A stretch of 64,000 nt of DNA, from contig NZ_CP011125.1 in assembly GCF_000737325.1 (NCBI RefSeq), positions 3,162,001-3,226,000 of the forward strand. The letters run 5' to 3'. Of the stretch, positions 42,997 through 54,643 are shown in pieces. The DNA is from Sandaracinus amylolyticus. GTDB lineage: Bacteria; Myxococcota_A; Polyangia; Polyangiales; Sandaracinaceae. The stretch's first letter is position 1. Every line of letters starts with the position of its first letter. The position numbers and the translations under genes are program-made. The notes below the pieces were generated by a model. It was not told the DNA's origin and made no database searches. It worked only from the letters and a program-made list of their open reading frames with translations.

Positions 42997-44412
42997 TCAG
43001 TCGCTCGGCTCGCGGCCCAGCAGGCGCGCCAGTCGCTCGGGCACGACGCGGAGCCCGAGGGCGCGCTCGTTCGCGACGATGACCTTCCCGGGCGCGCCGC
43101 CCTTCGGCTTCCGTAAGTGCTTGCGGGGCGCGTGCTGGATCTCGACCTGCGGCTCGCCGCGCGCGCTCGAGAAGTGGGCCGCGAGGTGCGCCGCGTCGAC
43201 GAGGAGCTCGGGCGGGCAGATCTCGCCGCGCTTCAGGGGAACGATCACGTGCGAGCCGGGGACGCCGCGGACGTGCACCCAGAGATCGTGCGGTGACGCG
43301 ACGCGGAACGTGAGCTCGTCGTTGTCCGCGCCGCCCTTGCCGACGAGGATGACGCGGCCGCCGTGGCCCTCGTAGCGGCGGAACGCCGAGCGCGACTCGG
43401 GCTCGCGTTTCTTCTTCGCGCTCGGCGCGGCGGGCGTGATGCGCAGGCGCGCGGCCTCGGCCTCGACCGCGTCGAGCTGCGCGTCGTCGGCGAGCTCGAG
43501 GCGCGCGCGGATCGACTCGATCGTGGTGGCCTCGGTCATCGCTTCGTCGTGGCGGGCCGAGGCGATCGCGGCACCGGCCTCGAGCTTGCGGGCGCGGGTG
43601 AAGAGCGCGTCCGCGGTCGCGCGCGCGCCGATCGCGGGATCGATGTCGATCTCGAGCGTGCCCGGGGGATCGACGGACCAGTCGGGGAGCGAGACGTGCG
43701 TCGCGCCGCGCGGGATCGTCGCCAGTGCGGCGAGCAGCGCCGAGCCGCGAGCGCGCAGCGAAGGGACGTCGTTCGCGCGATCGAGATCGCCGAGCGTCGC
43801 TTCGGCGCGGCGGAGCGCGCGCTTGTGCGCGCGGCGGAGCGCGCGATCGAGCGCGGTGCGGCGAGCGCGCGCGTGCGCGTCGCGGCGCGCCTCGAGGAGG
43901 GCGGTGCCGAGCGCGAGGAGCGCGTCGAGATCGCCCGGGAGATCGCGGGCGCGATCGCTGGGCTCGGGCGGTGACCAGGGCTCGCCGAGGCGCAGCCCGC
44001 GGGGCTCGAGGCGCGCGGGATGGAGCGCCGCGACGATCGCGCCCTCGGCATCGAGCACCAGCACGTTCGAGCGATCGCCGAGCGACTCGTGGATCAGCGC
44101 GATCGCTTCGGGGCCGCGTCGCAGATCGATCGCGATCGCGCCGCCGCCCGCGTCGATCGCGCGCTCGAGGCGCGCACCTTCGACGAGGTTGCGCAGCTGT
44201 TTCGCGATGCCCTCCGCGGGAAGGCCGCGCGGGCGCTCGGGGACGCATCCGAGGCCCGGCGATCCGGGATCGGTCGAGAGGACGAGCGCGACGCGGAGTT
44301 CGCCTGCGCCGAGCGTGAGCGCGACGAGGTCGGGCTCCGGAACGTCCACGCGGCGCGCACGCGCGCCGAGGAGCGCGGCGAGCGGAGCGTCGCTTGTATC
44401 TACCCCAGTCAT
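42997..44412 (-). CDS. NFACT-family (RqcH-like) protein
   Basis: 471-residue protein of the NEMF/Rqc2/RqcH family, which in bacteria binds stalled 50S subunits and adds alanine tails to the nascent chain. The ATG at 44412 starts MTGVDTSDAPLAALLG. The N-terminal NFACT-N domain contains IHESLGDRSNVLVLD. A helical middle (about 190-320) leads to the NFACT-R (DUF814) domain: FRRYEGHGGRVILVGKGGADNDELTFRVASPHDLWVHVRGVPGSHVIVP, with HLRKPKGGAPGKVIV near the end. It is about 100 residues shorter than Bacillus RqcH, so part of the middle may be missing. Whether it is active in tailing cannot be judged here. Confidence 0.85.
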   Translation of the reverse strand: MTGVDTSDAPLAALLGARARRVDVPEPDLVALTLGAGELRVALVLSTDPGSPGLGCVPERPRGLPAEGIAKQLRNLVEGARLERAIDAGGGAIAIDLRRGPEAIALIHESLGDRSNVLVLDAEGAIVAALHPARLEPRGLRLGEPWSPPEPSDRARDLPGDLDALLALGTALLEARRDAHARARRTALDRALRRAHKRALRRAEATLGDLDRANDVPSLRARGSALLAALATIPRGATHVSLPDWSVDPPGTLEIDIDPAIGARATADALFTRARKLEAGAAIASARHDEAMTEATTIESIRARLELADDAQLDAVEAEAARLRITPAAPSAKKKREPESRSAFRRYEGHGGRVILVGKGGADNDELTFRVASPHDLWVHVRGVPGSHVIVPLKRGEICPPELLVDAAHLAAHFSSARGEPQVEIQHAPRKHLRKPKGGAPGKVIVANERALGLRVVPERLARLLGREPSD

Positions 44413-44531
44413 CGGCGGCTGGTTCGTGATAGCAGGCCGCCACGCGGTTTCGGGAGAGGGTCGCCGGGCATCGCTTGGGGCAACGTCCCCGTGAGTGAGA
44501 TTGGCGCCCTCGACCGAGTTTCTTTGCTCGA

Positions 44532-46727
<2,196 letters not shown>

Positions 46728-46852
46728 GGGCCGAGTAAGGTAGTGCAGCAGCGGATGCGTCGCACCTTTCCTCGGCTCGGGAGCGTCGGCGCGGGATTGC
46801 GCACGCGAGCCACCGCTCGGCGGCGAGGGTCGCCATGATAGGCTCGCGCGCG

Positions 46853-47686
46853 ATGCGCTCTTGGTCGTGGATGCTCGCTGCGTGCGCCGCGCTCGCGGGC
46901 TGTGAGTCGTCGGTTCCTTCGTTTCCACCCGTGACGCGAGACGCGGGCTACGAGTGCGGAGACGCCGACGGCGGGTCGGTCGCCTGCCCCTCCGGCGAGG
47001 TCTGCCTCCAGGGCTTCTGCTACGCGCAGTGCAGCGAGACGCGCCCGTGCGGGCCGCTCGAGATGTGCTCTGCGCAGGGCGTCTGCGTCGCGAGCACCAC
47101 GGACGCGGGCCCGCCCGTCGACGGCGGTCCGCCCGATCCCTGCGAGACCACGACCTGCAGCGATCCGACGCCGTTCTGCCGCGCCGGCAGCTGCCTCGCG
47201 TGCCTCGAGGCGACCGGGATCTGTCCCGCCCCGGCGCCCGTCTGCGATCTCGCGCGCGGCAGCTGCGTCGCGTTCGACGGCGGCGGCGGGGCGATCTGCA
47301 CGGCGTGCAACATGGACGCGGACTGCACGTCGGTGGATCCGAGCCTGCGCTGCCTGACGCGCTCGTTCCCCGAGCCCACCGAGCGCGTCTGCGTACCGAG
47401 CTGCGAGGGCGGCGCCGCGTGCCCCGCGGGCCTGGAGTGCGACGCCGAGACGCTGCGCTGCGTGCCCCGCTTCAACTACTCGTGCACGGGGTTCCGGGCG
47501 TCGCTCGCAGCGCGCGCGTGCGCGAGCGACGCGGAGTGCGCGCCGGTCGGGGCGAGCGCCGCCGACGGGCTCTTCACCGGGAGCTGCTCCGAGGACGGCG
47601 TGCGTCCCGGGCTCACCTGCCACGTGCCGTGTGGCGTCGACGCGGACTGCCCGGCAGGGACGTGCATGACCGGGTTCTGCCGCTGA
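46853..47686 (+). CDS. Cys-rich lipoprotein
   Basis: 277-residue lipoprotein. The start at 46853 gives MRSWSWMLAACAALAGC with lipobox LAGC; an ATG at 46835 is possible but adds six residues of no value. The mature protein has about 35 cysteines in EGF-like spacing (CPSGEVCLQGFCYAQCSET, CGPLEMCSAQGVCV, CSDPTPFCRAGSCLAC, CDLARGSCV, CNMDADCTS), with DGG/DAG spacers. Such proteins in myxobacteria are surface-displayed with unknown ligands. No catalytic motif. Neighbouring genes are unrelated in sequence. Confidence 0.82.
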   Translation: MRSWSWMLAACAALAGCESSVPSFPPVTRDAGYECGDADGGSVACPSGEVCLQGFCYAQCSETRPCGPLEMCSAQGVCVASTTDAGPPVDGGPPDPCETTTCSDPTPFCRAGSCLACLEATGICPAPAPVCDLARGSCVAFDGGGGAICTACNMDADCTSVDPSLRCLTRSFPEPTERVCVPSCEGGAACPAGLECDAETLRCVPRFNYSCTGFRASLAARACASDAECAPVGASAADGLFTGSCSEDGVRPGLTCHVPCGVDADCPAGTCMTGFCR

Positions 47687-47770
47687 GAGAGCGTCCAAGC
47701 GCGGGCAGCGCTCCGGCTCGACCGAGCGTTCGCGCTTCGACCGCCGGGTGCGCTGCCGCATACTGAGCGC

Positions 47771-50700
47771 GTGGTGCGCCGGCGTCGGCCGTTCTCGTTC
47801 CTCCTCGCGATCCTCCTGCTGACGGTCCCGGCGTCCTCTCGCGCGCAGGACGACTGGGGGCTCATCCGCGAGCGCGGCGGCGGCGGGAGCACGACCACGC
47901 GGCCGCGCGGCGGAGGCGGCGCGCGACGCCCGCGCGCGGAGCCGCGCACGCCCGAGGTGGCGCCGCCGAGCGATCGCAGCGCGGTGATGCTCGAGCGATA
48001 TCTGCGCGTGCTCGAGTCGGAGCCCTCGGACGGGTTCGCGCTCGATCGCCTGATCGAGCTGCACCGCGAGCGCGACGGGAACGATCGCGCGCTGCGCGAG
48101 CTGCTCGAGGCGCGCGCCACCGGCGAGAACGGCTGGTGGGCGCGCATGCTGCTCGGTCATCTCGCGCGCCGTGCGCATCGCCTCGACGAAGCGCGCGCGC
48201 AGTACGAGCAGGCCGCCACGCTGCGCCCCGACGAGCCGCTCGCGACGATCGCGATCGCGCGCGTGCTGCGGGAGTCGGGCGACACCGAGGGCGCGCGGAC
48301 CCGCTACGAAGCGGCGCTCGAGCGCACGCCGCGCGGCCCTGCGCGCGACGACGTCACGCGCGAGCTCGCGACGCTCGCGCTCGATCGCGGCGACGTCGAC
48401 GAGGCCCGGCGGCGCTTCGATCAGCTCGCGGGCGGCGCCGGAGGGAGCCTCTATCTGCGCACGGAGCTCGCCCGCGCGCTGCTCGCGCGGGGTGATCACG
48501 AGCGCGCGATCGCCGAGTACGAGCGCGTCGCGGGCGGCCTTCGCGGCGATGCACGGGCGAGCGCGCCGGTGCTGATCGAGCTCGCGCGCGCACAGCTCGG
48601 CGCGGGGCGCGACGCGGACGCGATCGCGACGCTCGATCGCGCCGTGGCGAGCGCGGGCGGCGCTTCGGGCACGCGCGCCGAGGCCGACGAGCTGCGGCTC
48701 GAGGCGTATCGCCGAGCCGATCGCCTCGACGAGCTCGCGACGTCGCTCGCGCGTCGCAGCGGCCCCGAAGCGGCCGCGCTGCTCGGACGCGTGCACGACG
48801 AGCTCGGTCACGACGGCGAGGCGCTCGATGCGTACCGCCGCGCGCTGCGCGCGCGTCCGCGCGACGTCGATCTGCGCCTGCGTATCGTGCAGGTGCTCGC
48901 GCGCGCCGGGCGCATCGACGAGCTCATCGAAGAGTACCGCGCGCTCGTGCGCAGCGCGCCCGACGAGCCGCGCCACGTCGTGCAGCTCGCCGAGCTCCTG
49001 CGCGAGACGGGGCGGCGCGACGAGGCCCTCGCGACGCTCGAGGCCGCATCGCGGCGCTCGCGCGATCCCGCGCTGCACCAGCGGCTCGCGGAGCTCTACG
49101 CGCGCTGGGGTGAGCGTCAGCGCGCCGAGGCCGAGCTCGCCGCGCTGGTGCGCCTCGATCCCAGCGACGCGCTCCACCTGATCGCGCTCGGCTCGCAGCA
49201 GTTCGACGCCGGTGATCGCGAAGGCGCGATGACGACGTGGCGGCGCATCCTGACGCTCGGCGGCGATCGCGCGGACGCGCACGCGACGCTCGGCGGGATC
49301 CTGGCCGATCACGATCTGCTCTCCGACGCGATCGACGAGCACACGGAGGCGGCGCGGCTCGCGCCCGATCGGCTCGAGATCGTGCGCGGCCTCGCGACGA
49401 CGCTGGAGCGCGCGGGGCGCGACGCCGAAGCGCTGCCCCACTGGCAGCGCGTGCTCGCGCTCGCGGGAGACGATCGCGCCGCGCGTCGCGAGGCGCGCGA
49501 GCGCATCGTCGGGCTCTGGGTGCGCACCCGTCAGGTCGACGCGATGGCGCAGTCGCTCGGGCGCGCGTTCCAGGGTGACCCGCCCGATCTCGAGGCCGGT
49601 CGGATGCTCGCGGAGATCCATCGCCGGCGTCGCGATCTCGAGGGCTCGCAGCGTGTGCTCGCGCGGCTCGCCGAGCTCGAGCCGGGCGACATCGAGACGC
49701 TCACCGCGCTCGAGCGCGTGCGCTCGCAGGCGGGTGATCGCGCGGGCGCGATCGAGGTGCTCCGCCGGCTCGTCGAGATCGATCCGCGACGCGCGGCGAC
49801 GCACCTGTCGCGCATGGCCGAGCACGCGCTCGCGCTCTATCGCGACGACGACGCGCGCGCGTACGCCGCGGAGGCGGTCGAGCTCAGCCCCGAGGACGCG
49901 AGCGCGCACCGTCGGCTCGGCGATCTGCTGCGCGCGGGACAGGACGTCGATGGTGCGATCGCGAGCTACCGCCGCGCGCTCGAGCGCGATCCGCGGCTCT
50001 TCGACACCGCGTTCGATCTCGCGGAGATGCACCTCGCGCGCGGCGAGCACGAGGACGCGGACCGCGTGTACCGCGACGTGCTCGCGCGCGCGCCGGACGA
50101 CGATCTCGTCGCGCGCGCGGCCCGCGCGTCACTGCAGATCCACGTGGGCGTCGGCACGCTCGAGGCGCTCGAGCGAGAGCTCCTGCCGCTCGCGCTCGCG
50201 CACCCGGAGCGCCCGATCTACCGGCGCGTGGTCGTCGAGCTCTACGACGCGATGACCGGCCCGCTCGTCGTGCGCGCGCGCCGCAGCGGTCCCGAGGGAG
50301 ACGAGGCGCGCGCCTCGCTTCGTCGCTGGGGCGCGCGCGCGATCAAGCCGCTCCTCGAGGCGCTCGCCGACGCCGATCCGTCGCAGCGTCGCATCGCGCT
50401 CGCGATCCTCGGTCCGCTGGGCAACCCCGCAGCGGCTGCGCCGCTGCTCGGGGTCGCCGAGACCGCCGAGTCGCTCGACGTGCGCGTGCAGGCGCTGCTC
50501 GGCGTCGCCGCGATTCCGTCGGCCGCGCTGGTGCCCCGCCTCGCGACCCTCGCCACCGCCGAGGCGCCCGCGATCCGCGCTGCCGCGACGCTCGCGCTCG
50601 CGCGGACCGGAGGACGCGCCGCGATCGAGGTCCTGCGCGCGCGGCTCGCCGACGACGATTCCCAGGTCCGCGGCTGGGCCGCGCTGGGCCTCGGCGCGAC

Positions 50701-51784
50701 GCGCGACGTCGCGAGCGCACCGGCGCTGCGCCGCATCGTCGAAGATCCGCGGCAGCCCCGCGCCAGCGCCGCGCTCGCGCTCGGCTGGCTCGGGGATCGT
50801 GACGCGATCGCGCCGCTCGTCGCGCTCGCGCGCGAAGCGCACCCCGGGGTCGCGCCCGCCGCGCTCGCTGCGCTCGCCGCGCACGACACGCCGGTCGCAC
50901 GCGCGGCGCGCGTGACCGCGCTCTTCCCGGGGGACGGCCGCGTGCGTCGCGCCGCGGCGGCCTCGCTGCGCACCTCCGCGCGCGCGCCCGACGCGCTCCC
51001 GCTGCCGGCTCCCGGAGAAGGCCCCGCCGATCTCGCGCTGCGCCTCGCGCGCGCCGACGAGACGCTCCCGCCGCCCGATCTGGACGCGCTCGCGCCCACG
51101 CTCGTCTCCGTGCTGCGCGAGGCGCTCTCGAGCGGGCCCGCGCCGCGCGTCGCCGCGACGCTCTCGGTGCTCGCCGCGGGCCCCGCTCCGCTCGGGCTCG
51201 GGGAGCTCACGCGCGACCTCGACACCTGGCCCGAGGCCGCGCGCGCCTCCGCGGCGCGCTCGCTCGAGCGCCTGCTCGCGCAGCTGGTCCCCGATCTCTC
51301 GACCTGCGCGCGCGCCGACGACGCCAGCGTGCGCGCCGAGGCCGCGCGCGTGCTCGCGCACGCCGACGACACGACCGCCGCGACCGTGCTCGCCGACGCG
51401 CTCGACGACGGCGCCGCCACGGTCCGACGCGCCGCGCTCGACGCGCTCGCCGAGGCCGAGCTCGACCCCACCGAGACCCTCCGCGCGCGCACCGCGTCCT
51501 TGCTCGCGTCGAGCGACGACTGGGCGATGCGCACCCGCGCCGCCCGCGCGCTCGGCACGCTCGGCGGCGACGCCGCACGCGCCGCGCTGATCACCGCCCT
51601 GCGCGACGACGCGTTCGCGTTCGTGCGCGAGGAGGCCGCGCTCGCCCTCGGACGCCTCGGCGGGGAGGGCGCCGACGTCGCGCTCAGCGACGCGTGCGCG
51701 CGCGACGACGAGCCCCGCGTCCGGGCAGGCGCGGCCCGCGCGATCGAGGCGCTGGGCGGCTCCTGCGATCCCCGTGTTCGTTGA
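47771..51784 (+). CDS. Large exported TPR and HEAT-repeat protein
   Basis: 1337-residue protein with a signal peptide (VVRRRRPFSFLLAILLLTVPASSRAQ) from a GTG at 47771. About 14-18 tetratricopeptide repeats span about 70-810 (for example ALDAYRRALRARPRDVDLRL, RAAHLSRMAEHALALYRDDDA...), a scaffold for protein binding. From about 830 to 1330 there are HEAT/PBS-like repeats (LLEALADADPSQRRIALAIL, VRGWAALGLGATRD, ALITALRDDAFAFVREEAALALGRLG). It is most likely a periplasmic or surface assembly scaffold, but no partner is evident. Ala/Arg/Glu-rich composition follows from codon use. Confidence 0.88.
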   Translation: MVRRRRPFSFLLAILLLTVPASSRAQDDWGLIRERGGGGSTTTRPRGGGGARRPRAEPRTPEVAPPSDRSAVMLERYLRVLESEPSDGFALDRLIELHRERDGNDRALRELLEARATGENGWWARMLLGHLARRAHRLDEARAQYEQAATLRPDEPLATIAIARVLRESGDTEGARTRYEAALERTPRGPARDDVTRELATLALDRGDVDEARRRFDQLAGGAGGSLYLRTELARALLARGDHERAIAEYERVAGGLRGDARASAPVLIELARAQLGAGRDADAIATLDRAVASAGGASGTRAEADELRLEAYRRADRLDELATSLARRSGPEAAALLGRVHDELGHDGEALDAYRRALRARPRDVDLRLRIVQVLARAGRIDELIEEYRALVRSAPDEPRHVVQLAELLRETGRRDEALATLEAASRRSRDPALHQRLAELYARWGERQRAEAELAALVRLDPSDALHLIALGSQQFDAGDREGAMTTWRRILTLGGDRADAHATLGGILADHDLLSDAIDEHTEAARLAPDRLEIVRGLATTLERAGRDAEALPHWQRVLALAGDDRAARREARERIVGLWVRTRQVDAMAQSLGRAFQGDPPDLEAGRMLAEIHRRRRDLEGSQRVLARLAELEPGDIETLTALERVRSQAGDRAGAIEVLRRLVEIDPRRAATHLSRMAEHALALYRDDDARAYAAEAVELSPEDASAHRRLGDLLRAGQDVDGAIASYRRALERDPRLFDTAFDLAEMHLARGEHEDADRVYRDVLARAPDDDLVARAARASLQIHVGVGTLEALERELLPLALAHPERPIYRRVVVELYDAMTGPLVVRARRSGPEGDEARASLRRWGARAIKPLLEALADADPSQRRIALAILGPLGNPAAAAPLLGVAETAESLDVRVQALLGVAAIPSAALVPRLATLATAEAPAIRAAATLALARTGGRAAIEVLRARLADDDSQVRGWAALGLGATRDVASAPALRRIVEDPRQPRASAALALGWLGDRDAIAPLVALAREAHPGVAPAALAALAAHDTPVARAARVTALFPGDGRVRRAAAASLRTSARAPDALPLPAPGEGPADLALRLARADETLPPPDLDALAPTLVSVLREALSSGPAPRVAATLSVLAAGPAPLGLGELTRDLDTWPEAARASAARSLERLLAQLVPDLSTCARADDASVRAEAARVLAHADDTTAATVLADALDDGAATVRRAALDALAEAELDPTETLRARTASLLASSDDWAMRTRAARALGTLGGDAARAALITALRDDAFAFVREEAALALGRLGGEGADVALSDACARDDEPRVRAGAARAIEALGGSCDPRVR

Positions 51785-51842
51785 CGCCGCCGCTGCATCC
51801 GGCCTACAACGTTCGGGTTCCGAGGGAGCGAGCGAGCAGTCG

Positions 51843-52778
51843 ATGGAGCACGACATCGGGATCGCGTGTGGCCGCTGCGACACGTTCAACCCGATGGGGG
51901 CGGCGTTCTGCTCCTCCTGTGGGAACGATCTCTCGTTCCGTGCGAGTGCCAAGGCGGCGAGCCCGGCTGCGGGCGTGTCGGAGGATCCGATGGAGCAGAA
52001 CCGTTACTACGTGTGCAAGGAGTGCTCGTCGCCGGTGCCGCCGGGGCACAAGTTCTGCGGCGCGTGCGGTGCGACAGTCCCCGACGAGCTGCTCGACAAG
52101 AAGGTCGAGTTCTTCGGGACGATGCAGGCGCCGGGCAAGGCGCGCTTGATCCTGATCCGCGGCACCGACGGCGCCGACGGCCTCTCGTACCTGCTGCAGG
52201 GCACCGAGCACGTCACCGGCCGCACGAACGCGCAGATCCCGTTCCCGAACGATCCGTTCGTGAGCGATCGCCACGCGAACTTCATCTACCGCGGCGACAA
52301 GCTCGTCGTGCGCGACGAGGGCAGCCTCAACGGCGTCTTCGTGCGCGTGCGCCAGCCGGTGCCGATCGCGCCGGGCGATCAGTTCCTCTGCGGCGAGCAG
52401 GTCTTCCGCCTCGACGCGACGCCGAAGGACACGTCGGGCCCCGATCCCGATCAGACGTACTTCTACTCGTCGCCGAAGCGCCCGAGCCCGTTCCGCATCG
52501 TGCAGGTGCTGCGCGGCGGCGGTGACGGGATGGTCTACTGCGCGCGCGACACCTCGGTGCAGATCGGCCGCGAGGACAACGAGATGAACTTCCCCGACGA
52601 CATCTACATGTCGGGGCGCCACGCGAAGGTCGAGCTCTCGCCGGACGGCACGTACGCGCTGCACGATCTCGGATCGCGCAACGGCACCTACGTGCGGATG
52701 CGCGGCGAGCGCGAGCTCGCGCACGGCGACTACCTGTTCCTCGGCCAGCAGCTGCTGCGCGTCGAACAGACCGCGTGA
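51843..52778 (+). CDS. Double zinc-ribbon and FHA-domain protein
   Basis: 311-residue cytoplasmic protein. ATG at 51843. Two zinc ribbons, CGRCDTFNPMGAAFCSSCG and CKECSSPVPPGHKFCGACG (about 10-75), are followed by two forkhead-associated domains. The first (about 100-200) has TGRTNAQIPFPNDPFVSDRH and the second (about 220-310) has IGREDNEMNFPDDIYMSGRH with LGSRNGTYVRM. FHA domains bind phosphothreonine. The stop is three bases from the stop of the convergent Ser/Thr kinase, so it may bind that kinase's products (inference). A partner in a signalling group with the second FHA gene at 54644. Confidence 0.9.
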   Translation: MEHDIGIACGRCDTFNPMGAAFCSSCGNDLSFRASAKAASPAAGVSEDPMEQNRYYVCKECSSPVPPGHKFCGACGATVPDELLDKKVEFFGTMQAPGKARLILIRGTDGADGLSYLLQGTEHVTGRTNAQIPFPNDPFVSDRHANFIYRGDKLVVRDEGSLNGVFVRVRQPVPIAPGDQFLCGEQVFRLDATPKDTSGPDPDQTYFYSSPKRPSPFRIVQVLRGGGDGMVYCARDTSVQIGREDNEMNFPDDIYMSGRHAKVELSPDGTYALHDLGSRNGTYVRMRGERELAHGDYLFLGQQLLRVEQTA

Positions 52779-52781
52779 AGC

Positions 52782-54479
52782 TCAGCCGCCCTGCTGGGCG
52801 ATGATGCGCTCGACGACCGCGCGATCCGCGGCGTCGGGCGCGAGCTCCAGATAGCGGCGATACGCGGCGATGCTGCGCGCGACGTCGCCCGCGCGCATGT
52901 ACACGCGACCGAGCTGCTTCTGCACGTCGGCGTCGCTCGGCGCCGCGCGCGCGGCCTCTTCGAAGCGCGCGATCGCGCCCGGGACGTCGTTCGCGAGGAA
53001 GCGGCGGCGCCCTTCCTCGAACGCGATCTCCGCGATGGTGCGCGACGGCTCGGCCGGCGCGACCTCGACGCTCGCCGCGGCCGGCTCGCCGGTGTCGACG
53101 ATCGCGCTCGTCGTCGCGCGCTCGCGCCGGGCGCGCGGGGGAGGGGGCGAGACCGGCGCCGGGGTCTCGTGCGTCGTCTCGTCGAGCCGCGGGTCGTCGG
53201 TGCGCGCGGGCTCGATCGACGGCGCCTCGATCGCCGTCGTGGGCGGCGCTGCGACGCTCACCTGCGCGGGCGTGGCTGCAGCCTCGCGGGGCGCCCTCGG
53301 CGCGTCCTCCGATCCTCTCGAGCCCAGCACCGCGACGAGCGCGATCGCCGCGATCAACGCGGGCGCCATCATCATCCACGTGCGCGGCAGCGCGCTCGCG
53401 CGCGTCGCGACGGGCTCGTTCGGCGGCGGCGCCTCCGACTTCTTCGGCGCGGGCTTCGCGGCGGTCGGGCGGAACGGCCCCTCGCCGAGCCGCGCGTCCG
53501 CATCGGTCCCGAGCTCGCGCACCGCGCGCTCCACCGCGTCGGCCATGTCGGCGGCGCTCTGCCACCGATCACCCGGGTCCTTCTGCAGCGCGCGCAGACA
53601 GATCGCCTCGAGCGCCGGCGGCACGCCCAGCTCGTGGCGTCGCTCGCTCGGCGGGATCGGCGCCTCGACGAGGTGCCGCGTCAGCACGCCGAGCGCGTTC
53701 TCGCCGGCGAACGGAACGACCCCGCAGATCATCTGGTACAGCACCACGCCCGCCGCGTAGAGGTCGCTGCGGTGATCGATCACGTCTCCGCGGCTCTGCT
53801 CGGGCGCCATGTACTGCGGCGTCCCGCACACGAACCCGTCGACGGTGATCGCGTGCCCTTCGTCCTGATCGAGGATCTTCGCGATCCCGAAGTCGCACAC
53901 CTTCACGTGCTCGCGCCCGCTGCGATCGGGCTGCACCACGACGTTCTCGGGCTTCAGATCGCGGTGGATGATCCCCGCGCGGTGCGCCTCCTCGAGCGCG
54001 CGCAGCACAGGCACCAGCAGCGCCGCGATGCGCGCCGGCGAGAGCGGATGATCGTGGTCGAGGATCGTCTGCAGATCCTCGCCGTCGAGCAGCTCCATCG
54101 CGATGTAGAGCGTGCCGTCGTCGGTCGTCCCGAAGTCGTGGATGTGCAGCGAGTTCGGGTGCGAGAGCCGGCTCGCCGCGCGCGCCTCGCGATGGAAGCG
54201 CATCTCGATGCGCTCGGTGCCCGTGAGGTGCCGGTGCAGCACCTTCACCGCGATCTCCTTGTCGAGCGCGATCTGCTTGGCGCGGTACACGCGCCCCATC
54301 GCGCCCTCGCCGAGGAGCTCGAGCACCTGGTACTTCCCGGCGAGCGTCGCGCCGAGCACCGGGTCCGGACGCAGCGACTCGCGACGCGCCCGCGAGCGCA
54401 CCTTCGCGTCCGCCCCCGTGTGGCTGACGGACGACGCGCCGCGCGCGGCGTCGTCTTCGTGTGCGGGGGCGCTGCTCAT
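52782..54479 (-). CDS. Ser/Thr protein kinase with transmembrane segment and TPR tail
   Basis: 565-residue membrane kinase. Hanks-type kinase domain about 48-312: LGEGAMGRVYRAKQ (P-loop), IAVKVLH (Lys), HRDLKPENVV (catalytic), VCDFGIAKIL (DFG), GTPQYMAPEQSRGD. A Pro-rich linker and one transmembrane helix (about 370-391, MMMAPALIAAIALVAVLG) lead to a periplasmic part with TPR-like helices at the end (IAEIAFEEGRRRFLANDVPGAIARF). It should phosphorylate cytosolic proteins on Ser/Thr; the FHA proteins on either side are natural readers. The start at 54479 is ATG. Confidence 0.93.
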   Translation of the reverse strand: MSSAPAHEDDAARGASSVSHTGADAKVRSRARRESLRPDPVLGATLAGKYQVLELLGEGAMGRVYRAKQIALDKEIAVKVLHRHLTGTERIEMRFHREARAASRLSHPNSLHIHDFGTTDDGTLYIAMELLDGEDLQTILDHDHPLSPARIAALLVPVLRALEEAHRAGIIHRDLKPENVVVQPDRSGREHVKVCDFGIAKILDQDEGHAITVDGFVCGTPQYMAPEQSRGDVIDHRSDLYAAGVVLYQMICGVVPFAGENALGVLTRHLVEAPIPPSERRHELGVPPALEAICLRALQKDPGDRWQSAADMADAVERAVRELGTDADARLGEGPFRPTAAKPAPKKSEAPPPNEPVATRASALPRTWMMMAPALIAAIALVAVLGSRGSEDAPRAPREAAATPAQVSVAAPPTTAIEAPSIEPARTDDPRLDETTHETPAPVSPPPPRARRERATTSAIVDTGEPAAASVEVAPAEPSRTIAEIAFEEGRRRFLANDVPGAIARFEEAARAAPSDADVQKQLGRVYMRAGDVARSIAAYRRYLELAPDAADRAVVERIIAQQGG

Positions 54480-54561
54480 GAGCTGCGGGTCTCGCGCCTC
54501 GAGCCGAGGAGTGTACGAGCTTCATGGGCGCGGGCCAAGGACGCGCCAGGCTCCTGCTTGC

Positions 54562-54591
54562 TTGACCCCACAAAGGCACCGCGGCTATCGT
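54562..54591 (+). promoter_or_regulatory. Candidate sigma-70 promoter for the second FHA gene
   Basis: TTGACC (54562-54567) and TATCGT (54586-54591), spacer 18 bp. Transcription would begin near 54598, directly before the small hairpin at 54604. Confidence 0.45.
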
Positions 54592-54603
54592 GCACGCGGC
54601 CAA

Positions 54604-54630
54604 GAGGGTGGAAAACGCCCTCTTTCTTCG
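54604..54630 (+). terminator. Leader hairpin with U-run before the second FHA gene (attenuator candidate)
   Basis: Stem GAGGGTG / CGCCCTC (one G-T pair) with loop GAAAA, followed by TTTCTT. It has the form of a weak intrinsic terminator and lies between the presumed transcription start and the Shine-Dalgarno GAGGAG (54632-54637). No alternative anti-terminator stem is obvious. Confidence 0.5.
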
Positions 54631-54643
54631 CGAGGAGCCCGAG

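Noticed and set aside
47690-47770. Another copy of the dispersed palindromic repeat
   Set aside because: It shares only GAGCGTCCAA with the region at 19776 and lacks the GGACGGGAGCG core, so I could not place it in the family.
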